DNA of 64,000 bases from Fimbriiglobus ruber (GTDB taxonomy: Bacteria > Planctomycetota > Planctomycetia > Gemmatales > Gemmataceae), in the NCBI RefSeq assembly GCF_002197845.1, contig NZ_NIDE01000008.1, positions 372,001-436,000 of the forward strand, in the 5' to 3' direction. Below, in pieces: positions 8,742 through 17,600 of the stretch (position 1 is its first letter; each line of letters starts with the position of its first letter). The translations under genes and the position numbers were made by a program. The notes under the pieces are model-generated. The model saw only the letters and a program-made list of their open reading frames with translations, made no database searches and was not told the origin of the DNA.

Positions 8742-10559
8742 ATGACCGTCCTGTTGAGCGCGCAAGGGTTGACCAAGAGCTACGGTCACCGGCCGCTGTT
8801 CGCCGGCCTGAACTTCGACCTCCGGGCGGGCGAGCGGGTCGGACTCATCGGCCCGAACGGGGCCGGCAAGTCGACGCTCTTGCGGTTACTGGCGGCCCAC
8901 GAGGACGCGGACGCCGGTTCGCGGAGCGTCCGCCGCGGCGCGCGGATCGGGTACCTCGCCCAGGACGACACGTTCGCCCCGGGCCTAACGGTCCGCGAGA
9001 TCCTGCTCGCCGCGCTCGCCGACGACCCGCTCGAAGACCACGAGCGCGAGACCCGCACCGCGATCACACTCACCCAGGTCGGGTTCGCCGACGACGAACA
9101 GCCCGCGGCCGCGCTCTCCGGCGGCTGGCGGAAGCGGCTCGCCCTCGCCCGGGAACTCGTCCGCAAGCCCGACCTGCTCCTGCTCGACGAGCCGACCAAC
9201 CACTTGGACCTCCCCGGCGTCGTCTGGCTCGAACGGCTGCTCCGGGCCGCCCCGTTCGGGTATCTCGTGGCCACGCACGACCGGGCGTTCCTCCGGGCCG
9301 TGGCCGACGAGATCGTCGAAATCAGCCGTGTTTACCCGGGCGGGTCGTTCCGCGCGGCCGGCGGGTACGACGACTTCGCCGACAAGCGGGAAGAGTTCCT
9401 CGAAGCCCAGGCCCGGCAGCAAGCGGCGGTGGCCAACGTCGTCCGCCGGGAGACCGAGTGGCTCGGCCACAAGGCCCGGGCGCGGACGCGGAAAGCCAGC
9501 TCGCGGATCGAGGACGCGGCCAAGCGGCGGGACCAGCTGGACGAGTTGAAGTACCGGACGGCCCAGGCCGGCGCGGCCGGGATCGACTTCGCCAGCACCG
9601 GCCGGCAGACCCGCAAGCTACTCACGGCCACCGGCCTGGCGAAGACGCTCGGTTCGCGGTCGCTCTTCTCGAACCTCGACGTGACCCTGACGCCGGGCAC
9701 GAAGCTCGGGTTGCTCGGCCCGAACGGGAGCGGGAAAAGTACGCTGCTCCGCGTCCTCGCCGGGCAACTCGACTCGGACACCGGGACGGTCGCGCGGGCG
9801 GACGGACTGCGGGCGGTGATGTTCGAGCAAGGGCGGGCGGCCCTCGACCAGACGCAACCGCTACGGAAGGCGCTCTGCCCGAACGGCGACACGGTCGTGT
9901 TCGGCGACCGCTCGCTCCACGTCGCCGCGTGGGCCCAGCGGTTCCTCTTCCGGCCCGAGCAGCTCAACCTGGAAATCAGCGCCCTGTCCGGCGGCGAGCA
10001 GGCGCGGGTGCGGATCGCCCAACTCATGCTCCAGCCGGCCGACCTGCTCCTGCTCGACGAGCCGACGAACGACCTCGACATCCCCGCCCTCGAAGTGCTG
10101 GAAGACAGCCTGTCGGACTTCCCCGGGGCGGTGGTCCTGGTCAGCCACGACCGGGAGCTGATGGACCGCGTCTGCACCGAGGTGATCGGGTTGGACGGCC
10201 GCGGTGGGGCGGCATCCTACGGCAGCGTGGGTCAGTGGCTGACGGCGTGCGAGCGTGTGACGGCGGAAGCGGAAACCGCGGCCCGGGCCGCGGCAACGCC
10301 CGCCAAAAAGGCGCCGACCGCCGCCCCGAAGACGAAGAAGTTGAGTTACAAGGAGCAGCAAGAGTGGGACCGGATGGAGGACGCGATCCTCACCGCGGAA
10401 GCCGAGGTGGCGTCGTGCCAGGCCGACGTGGAGAAGGCCGCGACGGCCGGGCAGTCCGTGTTGGTCGAGGCGTGTCGCGCGCTGGATCACGCCCAACGGG
10501 CGGTCGAGGGACTGTACGCACGGTGGCAGGAACTTGAGGCCAAGCGAAGTGGGTCGTGA
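8742..10559 (+). CDS. uup: ABC-F family ATPase, Uup-like
   Basis: A 605-residue soluble protein with two ABC ATPase domains in tandem and no membrane segments, the ABC-F architecture. Domain 1 has Walker A GPNGAGKST (about 37-45), signature LSGGWRKRLALA, Walker B LLLLDEPTNHLD (about 146) and an ATHDR switch. Domain 2 has GPNGSGKST (about 326), LSGGEQARVRIA, LLLDEPTNDLD (about 436) and VSHDR. A charged Lys/Ala-rich linker and a C-terminal coiled coil (about 520-605) match Uup rather than EttA. Uup-type proteins act at the ribosome and at branched DNA intermediates. The ATG at 8742 starts the conserved MTVLLSAQGLTKSYG; the frame is open further upstream, but that part looks non-coding. Confidence 0.92.
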   Translation: MTVLLSAQGLTKSYGHRPLFAGLNFDLRAGERVGLIGPNGAGKSTLLRLLAAHEDADAGSRSVRRGARIGYLAQDDTFAPGLTVREILLAALADDPLEDHERETRTAITLTQVGFADDEQPAAALSGGWRKRLALARELVRKPDLLLLDEPTNHLDLPGVVWLERLLRAAPFGYLVATHDRAFLRAVADEIVEISRVYPGGSFRAAGGYDDFADKREEFLEAQARQQAAVANVVRRETEWLGHKARARTRKASSRIEDAAKRRDQLDELKYRTAQAGAAGIDFASTGRQTRKLLTATGLAKTLGSRSLFSNLDVTLTPGTKLGLLGPNGSGKSTLLRVLAGQLDSDTGTVARADGLRAVMFEQGRAALDQTQPLRKALCPNGDTVVFGDRSLHVAAWAQRFLFRPEQLNLEISALSGGEQARVRIAQLMLQPADLLLLDEPTNDLDIPALEVLEDSLSDFPGAVVLVSHDRELMDRVCTEVIGLDGRGGAASYGSVGQWLTACERVTAEAETAARAAATPAKKAPTAAPKTKKLSYKEQQEWDRMEDAILTAEAEVASCQADVEKAATAGQSVLVEACRALDHAQRAVEGLYARWQELEAKRSGS

Positions 10560-10620
10560 ACGATTACTGCCCGGTCGCAAATTGAGGTCGGCGGCCCTGG
10601 GACTAGCGGTAGTTCTTGCG

Positions 10621-10629
10621 TGGTATAAT
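10621..10629 (+). promoter_or_regulatory. Extended -10 promoter element, possibly giving a leaderless transcript
   Basis: TGGTATAAT is a perfect -10 hexamer (10624-10629) with the extended TG. No good -35 is seen at 17 bp, which extended -10 promoters do not need. Transcription would start about 10635-10637, essentially at the ATG of the vWA gene at 10637. Confidence 0.55.
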
Positions 10630-10636
10630 CCTGCTC

Positions 10637-11743
10637 ATGATTGATCTTCCGACCTTACAGACTGGATTAACCGCCGTGTGGGCGGACGTGCGGCAGTTTC
10701 TCGCCGGCGTCACCTTCGCGCGGCCCCGGCTACTGTGGCTGTCGCTCGTGCCGGCCGTATTGTCCGTCATCGCGCTGGTGGCGGCTCGGCGGCAGCGGGT
10801 CGTCCTCGGCGTTCTCGGGCGCCCGGCTGCGGTGTACGGCCTGCTCACGCGGCCGGGGCGGCCCTCGCGGATCGGGCGGCTCGCGCTCTTCTTCGCGTGG
10901 GGGTTGCTTGTTTTCGGGGCCGCCGGGCCGCGCTGGGGGACCGGCGGGGCCGATGGGGTGGCCGTCGGGCGGGACGTGGTGATCGTTCTCGACCTGAGCC
11001 GGAGTATGCTGGCGGACGACACGTCCGGCCCGCGGACCCGGGCGGAGCTGGCCATCGCCGCCGCGGGCGACCTGATCGACGCCCTCCAGATCCGTGGCGG
11101 TCACCGGGCGGCCGTCGTCGTGTTCGCCGCCCGAGCCAAGTTGCTCGTCCCGCTGACCACCGATTACAACCACCTCCGGACCAAGCTCGCCGACCTTGAC
11201 CCCGCTAACCCACCCCCCGAGGTCCGGCCGACGGACGATTCAAAATCCGGGACGCGGATCGGGGCCGCGCTCGCGGCCGCCGTCGCGGCCCACGACGCCC
11301 GATTTCCCGGCTACCAGGACATCATCCTCATCAGCGACGGCGACGACCCGGCGGACGATCGCGAGTGGGTGGCCGGGGTGTCGGCGGCGCGGGCGGCGGG
11401 GATTCCGGTTTCCACCGTCGGCGTCGGCGACCCGGACCAGCCGTCGGTCGTGACCGTCCGCGGCCAGCCGTTGGAATTTGAATTGCAGCCGGGTGTTCCC
11501 AGTCCCGTGCAGACGAAGTTGCACGAGGACGTGATGAGAGCGATCGCGGAGGAGAGCCGGGGAGTCTACCTGCCCGCCCGGCGCGACCTCCCGCGGCTCG
11601 GCGAGTTCTTCCGCACGAAGATCGAGCCCAATCCGTCCCGCGACCTGACCGACGACGCCCTGCCCCAGCCCAAGGACCGGTCCGCGTGGTTCCTGGGTAT
11701 AGGGCTGGTGTGCTTGGCGATCGGGTGGCTACGAGAACGGTAG
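10637..11743 (+). CDS. von Willebrand factor A membrane protein, BatA/BatB-like
   Basis: A 368-residue protein with two N-terminal membrane segments (about 30-50 and 83-98), a vWA domain and a C-terminal membrane segment (WFLGIGLVCLAIGWL). The MIDAS metal site is visible as DLSRS at about residue 118, with a second conserved ISDGDDPAD motif. This layout is that of BatA/BatB proteins, which sit in the cytoplasmic membrane with the vWA domain outside and are usually coded with MoxR ATPases; no moxR gene is in the window, so its partner is unknown. An in-frame TTG at 10616 exists, but the ATG at 10637 fits the promoter position better. Confidence 0.85.
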   Translation: MIDLPTLQTGLTAVWADVRQFLAGVTFARPRLLWLSLVPAVLSVIALVAARRQRVVLGVLGRPAAVYGLLTRPGRPSRIGRLALFFAWGLLVFGAAGPRWGTGGADGVAVGRDVVIVLDLSRSMLADDTSGPRTRAELAIAAAGDLIDALQIRGGHRAAVVVFAARAKLLVPLTTDYNHLRTKLADLDPANPPPEVRPTDDSKSGTRIGAALAAAVAAHDARFPGYQDIILISDGDDPADDREWVAGVSAARAAGIPVSTVGVGDPDQPSVVTVRGQPLEFELQPGVPSPVQTKLHEDVMRAIAEESRGVYLPARRDLPRLGEFFRTKIEPNPSRDLTDDALPQPKDRSAWFLGIGLVCLAIGWLRER

Positions 11744-11891
11744 CGCCGATGGGAGAAGCAGGTTCACATTATCCCGGATGAACCTCGCATCAACCCGTCG
11801 AATACAGTCGGGTCAGTTTGCCGAGTGTCGTCCCGACTCTTAACGTAAAGCCAGAGAGACGAAACGCTTCTTTCACGCGAGGTACGCGGCG

Positions 11892-12653
11892 ATGACACCG
11901 GACAAATTCTTCCGCATGGATGGCAAAGTGGCGGTGGTGACCGGGGGCGGGCAGGGGATCGGCGAGGCGATCTGTCGCCGGCTGGCTGGGGCCGGAGCCA
12001 AGGTCGGCGTGTTCGACATGCAGCGGGAACACGCCGATCGCGTCGCCAAAGAAATCGGCGGCATCCCGCTGGTCGGCGACATCACCAAGGAAGACGACGT
12101 CGCCCGGGTGTTCGCCGAGGTCGCGTCTCAGGCCGCCCCGGTGGACGTCCTGGTGAACAACGCCGGCGTCGCCAGCCGCAAGAACCGCGATCTGCCGATC
12201 TGGGAACTCGTCCGCGAGGATTGGGAGTTCGTCCTCAATATTAACGTCGTCGGGCTCGCGCTCTGCTGCAAGGCGGTGCTGCCGGGGATGATCGCCAAGA
12301 AGTACGGCCGGATTGTGAACATCGCGTCGATCGCCGGCAAGGAAGGCAACCCGAAGATGGGCCCCTATTCGGCGAGCAAGGCGGCCGTGATCTGCCTGAC
12401 GAAATCGCTCTCCAAGGAACTGGTCGGCAAGGGCGACATCTGTGTGAACAGCGTCTCCCCGGCCGTGATCCAGACGCCGATCCTGGACCAGCTCAGCCAG
12501 GAGCAGATCAACATGATGTTGTCCAAGATCCCGCTCGGGCGGACCGGCAAGCCGGACGAGGTGGCGGCCCTCGTCCACTTCCTGTCGAGCAGCGAATGCA
12601 GCTTCACGACCGGCCAGTGCTACGACATCAGCGGCGGCCGGGCGACGTACTGA
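11892..12653 (+). CDS. Short-chain dehydrogenase/reductase (FabG-like)
   Basis: A 253-residue classical SDR with all signature elements: nucleotide-binding TGGGQGIG (about 18-25), NNAG, catalytic Ser in NIASIAG, and YSASK containing the Tyr-Lys pair, followed by a C-terminal GQCYDISGG. An acidic FDMQ after strand 2 suggests NAD rather than NADP, by family rule. The substrate is not evident; sugar-acid or 3-oxoacyl dehydrogenases are the closest class. It stands alone, about 150 bp after the vWA gene. Confidence 0.9.
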   Translation: MTPDKFFRMDGKVAVVTGGGQGIGEAICRRLAGAGAKVGVFDMQREHADRVAKEIGGIPLVGDITKEDDVARVFAEVASQAAPVDVLVNNAGVASRKNRDLPIWELVREDWEFVLNINVVGLALCCKAVLPGMIAKKYGRIVNIASIAGKEGNPKMGPYSASKAAVICLTKSLSKELVGKGDICVNSVSPAVIQTPILDQLSQEQINMMLSKIPLGRTGKPDEVAALVHFLSSSECSFTTGQCYDISGGRATY

Positions 12654-12762
12654 GATGGGTCGTTGTGTTGTTGCGGTGGCCGCACCCGGAACTGATCGCC
12701 TGACGGTCGGACAGGCGGTCGGATAAAGTGGTCGCGTCCCTTCTGATGATCCGGGCGGTGAG

Positions 12763-13674
12763 ATGGGCGCCTTCGATCAGGCGGCACGTTTCGCCGCACG
12801 GGCCGACCCCGACGCGGTCACCCGCCGCGCCCTCGTCGGCACGACGGCTGCGCTTCGATTCCAGGACTGGGCCGACACCCGAACCTTGTCCAAACCCGGC
12901 GACTCCGACCGGACGGTCGATCTCGTCGCTTGGCTCGAAGATCCCGCGGCTCCGGACCATCCCTGGCTGCTGGTCTTCGAGTTCCAGGCTCGCCACGATC
13001 CGGAGAAACTGGACGTGACACTGGAAGAGGTCGCCCGCCTCCGGTTGCACGCCCGACACGGCCGAGACCGTCGAGGCAAGTTTTGCGTCCTGACTGGGTT
13101 AATCTACCTCCGGGGACAGTGTCCCGATTCGGCCCTGAACATGACCTTGCCCGAAGGGTTTGGGACTCGCCATATTCCGTTGATCTGGAACGTGGAGAAC
13201 GACGGCGCGGACGCCACACTGACGGGGGTGGCTTCGGGACGAGTGAGTTGGGGGATGTTGTTCTGGGTGCCACTGATGGCGGGCGGCGGGGACGCGACGG
13301 TGCTGGTGCGGTGGAAGGAACTTGCGGCAACGGTCGAGAGCGGACGGCGGCGAGGCGATTTGGGGAAGATGGCTCTGGTGTTTGCGGAACTGGTCGGGCG
13401 GGGTGCTGCGTGGCAACAAAGCCTGGAGGGATTTGACATGACCGAGTCGCAAGTGGTGAACGGGTGGATCAAAGAGGCGATTGACCAGAACCGGCTCGAG
13501 GAGGGACGCGAATACCTCGTTCGGGTTCTGCGGCGGCGATTTCCCGCCGTCCTCACCGAGGACGTTCTCAAAGCCATCAACGCTCAGCCGAGCCTCGATC
13601 TTCTCCATGACTGGTTCGAGGTGGCGCTGTCCGCGTTCACGGCAGAAGAATTTCTCGCGGCCCTCCGTCGCTGA
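12763..13674 (+). CDS. Uncharacterised protein with a putative PD-(D/E)XK nuclease-like core (Rpn/transposase-like family)
   Basis: A 303-residue protein. Residues about 45-75 show a hydrophobic VDLVAW strand followed by WLLVFEFQARHD, resembling the D...E-x-Q core of PD-(D/E)XK nucleases of the Rpn/YhgA-like group. The C-terminal half contains a helical EGREYLVRVLRRRF segment and a final FLAALRR like those in planctomycete members of this family. Such proteins occur in many copies in Gemmataceae; function is unproven. There are no neighbouring transposon ends. Confidence 0.55.
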   Translation: MGAFDQAARFAARADPDAVTRRALVGTTAALRFQDWADTRTLSKPGDSDRTVDLVAWLEDPAAPDHPWLLVFEFQARHDPEKLDVTLEEVARLRLHARHGRDRRGKFCVLTGLIYLRGQCPDSALNMTLPEGFGTRHIPLIWNVENDGADATLTGVASGRVSWGMLFWVPLMAGGGDATVLVRWKELAATVESGRRRGDLGKMALVFAELVGRGAAWQQSLEGFDMTESQVVNGWIKEAIDQNRLEEGREYLVRVLRRRFPAVLTEDVLKAINAQPSLDLLHDWFEVALSAFTAEEFLAALRR

Positions 13675-13794
13675 TGTCGGACGCCCTCGGATGACGCGAT
13701 CCGAACACCGAAGGTCGATCCCAGGGGCAACTGTTCTGAATCCGTTCGGAAAAACACGAGCGGGTGATCTCGATCCCCGCATACACGGCTTCAT

Positions 13795-14478
13795 CTACCC
13801 GCGCACCCGGGCGCGCCAACCGAACCAACCTGCGACGCACATGACGAGGAACACGGCGTATAGGACCGCGGTCAGCGACATCTCGTGGCTCAGATAAAGG
13901 GGGACGTAAATCGCGTCGGTGATGATCCAGACGAGCCAGTTTTCCAACCGCTTGCGGCACATCAAGAATTGAGCGACCAAACTCAACACGGTGGTCAAGG
14001 CGTCCCAGAACGGAGCGGCCCCCTGGACCTCGACGAGTATTTCGCGAAGCCCCCAGGTCGCGAAGGGAACGGCCGCGGCCAGAACGAAAAGTTCAAAACG
14101 GGGAGTGTGCGAAATCGGTAATTCGGCTCGCTGGCGGGCGCCCGGCCGCCATTGCCACCAACCGTAGACGCCGAGGGCAAAATAAACGACTTGTAGGCCG
14201 GCGTCCGCGAACAGCCGTCCCTGCCAAAAGAGGGCGAAGAAAACGACGTTGTTCGCGAGACCGATCGGCCAGGTCCAAAGATGTTCGCGCACGGCCAGCC
14301 AGACGCATACGCCCCCGGTGATGAAGCCGACAACTTCCGCCCACGAAATCGGCCACCACTCCGCGGCCGTTGCTGCGATCATCGCGACCGAGACGAGGAG
14401 CATGGCGGCCACTTCACTGGGGCGTAAATCACTCGCGCGGGGCTGTGCGGTCGGTTCGACCGAAACCGCATCGTTCAT
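13795..14478 (-). CDS. pnuC: PnuC-like nicotinamide riboside transporter
   Basis: A 227-residue membrane protein with about seven hydrophobic segments. Family hallmarks are WPIGLANNVVFF, the YGWWQW motif and ENWLVWIITDAIYVPLYL. PnuC moves nicotinamide riboside (or a related pyridine nucleoside) by facilitated diffusion for NAD salvage; some relatives carry other vitamins, and substrate cannot be told here. It lies 160 bp downstream of the M56-sensor gene on the same strand. I looked for a riboswitch in the gap and saw no convincing TPP or NAD aptamer. Confidence 0.88.
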   Translation of the reverse strand: MNDAVSVEPTAQPRASDLRPSEVAAMLLVSVAMIAATAAEWWPISWAEVVGFITGGVCVWLAVREHLWTWPIGLANNVVFFALFWQGRLFADAGLQVVYFALGVYGWWQWRPGARQRAELPISHTPRFELFVLAAAVPFATWGLREILVEVQGAAPFWDALTTVLSLVAQFLMCRKRLENWLVWIITDAIYVPLYLSHEMSLTAVLYAVFLVMCVAGWFGWRARVRG

Positions 14479-14638
14479 GTCAGTACCGCACCATTGGGCG
14501 GACGGAAATCGCCAGGCTTCTCCTTACAACAAGGTACGCGGTTTTGATCCGGCGTGGGAGGGCGTGGCTCATCCGGAACAAACGACTATAGCTGTGGCGT
14601 TCGCAAACGTGCGTGTCACGGCCGCTCGAGAACTTCCA

Positions 14639-17600
14639 TTACTTCTCCGCTTCTTCGCCGACCGTCAACGTGACGCCCTCAGCCACTTCGCCTTCTTTTA
14701 GCGTCAGTGTCGGAGTCTTGGAGAGTCCGGGTGGCTCCTTGCCGGGCGACCAGAACGGGGCGGCCGACAACTGCTGAGCGGCCGGCCGCACGAACCGCAG
14801 TTCGAAGGTGCCGTCCGCTTTGGTAGTTGTCGTTGGACTGTAATAGTGGCTTTCGCGCCCGTCTGTGGGCTGTGAACAGATTTCCCGACCGGCCACGGGG
14901 CGGCCCTTTGTATCGACCACCCTACCGCGGACGACCGCGGGCCGTGTCAAATTCAAGGTGAGGTCGTTCACCGTCTGGCCGGGGGTCGTCTTGATCGGCG
15001 GAAGGACGCCATTGGCCCACGTCCGCCAGGTTCCATACGGGCCGTCGTGGGCCATGAGGTTGTACTCGGCCGCCCCAGTCGCGGGCAGCAAAAGCGTGAA
15101 AGTCCCGTCTGCAATCGTTTCCGCCCGGAACCGGGTGTCTCCCGTCAGAGTGTTTCCCGAGCCGGGTAACACCGCCGAGACGGTGGCCCCGGCGACCGGC
15201 TTGCCATTCGGGTCGAGGACACGACCGGCGCACCTGACGGCCGGCTCCACGGTGACGGTCACGGGCTGCATGCCCGTCGTCGCGTTGAAGGCCAAGTTGT
15301 CGAAATTCCGGCGAAAGCCGGTTTTCGGGTTCTCGGGTCCGCGGCGTTCGGACAGGGTTATCGTCTGATCGCTCCACCAGCGGGCGTGGGTCGTGGATGC
15401 CACTTTGAAAGAGGCTCTTCCGGGCAGCAGTTCGCCGATCGTGATTTCGCCGTTGTCATCGGAAAGCCCAGCGACTTCAGGTCGTTGCCAGTCGTAGAGT
15501 TTGACGCCGGCCACCGGCTTACCGCTGATCGAATCAACGACCTTGGCCCGGAAGGTGACGCCGGGCATGAGCGTCAAATCGAGCGTACGCTTTTGACCGT
15601 GGCCGATCACCGTTGCGGGCAACTGGACGATCCCGGTCCCGGCGGCCCGGACCTGGATCGTGTACTCGTTGGGCTGGACATAGAGCCGGTATCGCCCCTG
15701 GGGGTCGGCTCGCGTTTCGGTCCAGAGCGCGGACCTCGTGTATCGAATGTTACCCTCCGTCAAACCTTCGTCGGCTCGCACGACGGCCCCTCCCACCGGC
15801 TTGCCGTCCGGCCCGCGAACGACGCCTTCAAAATACGTCTCCCGGTCGAGTGCAATGACCAGTCCCTTGACGCCGACCTGTTGCTGTCGGACCGTCACTG
15901 GGGAATAACCTTCCTTGCTGAACCGGACCAGCACGCGGCCATTACCGCCGTCGTCCGAAATGCGGAACCGTCCGTCCAGTCCCGTGAGGACGATGTTGCG
16001 TGGGCTGTCGGCCCAGGGTCGGAGGTGAACCTTGACTCCGGCGAGTGGTTGGCCCGTTCCATCGACCACGACACCGGCTAGTTCAAGAGGCTTCACGTCT
16101 TCCGGGCCGTTGACGCCGAGGTGGGTCGGTACGCGGACTTCGGTGACGCCGTCCGGTGGGACGAGCGCATTCACTTCAAACGCCCGTCCGGCGGCGGTCA
16201 CGACGGACAGCGGCGCGAGCAATCCCGGTTGGAGCAGACTGGTCGGCGAATATTGGCAGGTGAATTCTCCGGCGGCGTTCGTGACCGGATCGGGGATCGT
16301 GTTGTCGTGGGCACCGGTCCATTGCGTTTTAACCGTGGCGTTCGCTATCGCTTTACCGGAAGCGTCGACGACCCGCCCGGTGTAACGGTCCCGCACGCGG
16401 ACCATCTCGAACGGCTCGCTGATGGCGAACGTCTTGGCGTCAGACGGGATTACGATTCTTCGCTCCCCCAACCCTTGCGGGAGGAGGCCGTAACCGGGCG
16501 GCGGTGTTATCAGCCCGAAGTTTGCCGGACCGGACGGAAGGGAAACGCGAAACTCGCCGGCCGCGTCGGTGAAGACGGGCGGGTATTGCTGGACCTCCCC
16601 CGGCCCGCCGACGCGGTATGTAAGGACAGCGCGGTTGACCGGTTGACCCGCACCCGATATGCGGACGGTTCCAGTGACTTCGACCCCCTCAATGATTTCG
16701 AGTTTCGTGTCCAGCGATTCCCCCGCCTTGACGGTGACGGTCGTCGCGCGGGCGGTGGCTCGGGTGCCGGTCGGGAAGACGAGATAGATGTTAAACGACC
16801 CGGCCGGAAGATTTTTGAATGTGAACCGTCCTTCGGCATCGAGAGGCGCAATCCGATCGAACAATAAATGCTCCTTGAACTCTCCCAAGGTCGCCCACAC
16901 GGTCTTGAAGCCGAATCCCGGTAGCCGTGAAATGACCTGCCCGCGGATCGTAGCTTCTGGTTCCAACTTCAGGCTGACGGGCGTGGGATCCCGCCCCGCG
17001 CCGGGATCACGTTTTGGCGCTCCGGCGGTTACTTCCGCGAACCCCGGCGCCCTGGCGCGCAAAAACAATGCCTCTCCGGCAGGCGCGGAGGTCGACCGAA
17101 ACACTCCCTGCTCGTTAGTTGTTGCGTAGAAAAGCTGTTCCAACGGGGTGCCCCGCACCACTTCCGGCCGGAAGAGAAGCATGCGCTGGGAGGAAAAGCA
17201 AAAAACTTCGGCCCCTCTCACCGGCTTGCCGTTCGGGTCCTTCACGGTGCCCGTACATTCGGCGGTCGGCGAGAGGACGAGTCGTATGTCCTCGCGTGAC
17301 GACGTAACATAATGACCCGCGACAGGTGCGAACCCCGACTTTCCGGCTGAAAAGAAAATGACGGCCCAATTCTTCCGGTCGGGCGTCAGGTCAAAGGTAA
17401 ATCGCCCGTCGGCGGCCGAAGTGGTAATCATTCGGCCGCCGTCCAGGCCGGGATTGAACGCATCGACCACAACGGTCGCCCCCATGACCGGTTTGCCGCC
17501 CGCGTCAACAATCCGTCCGCGGACCGTGGATGTGGTGTTCCGACCAACGACGGCCGGCGCCCCGGCCAAAGCCGGATCGGCAGTCGTTACCGTGATCTTT

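Noticed and set aside
14479-14638. Possible riboswitch upstream of pnuC
   Set aside because: I looked on the minus strand for TPP-type and other aptamer landmarks and found no consistent set of conserved motifs.
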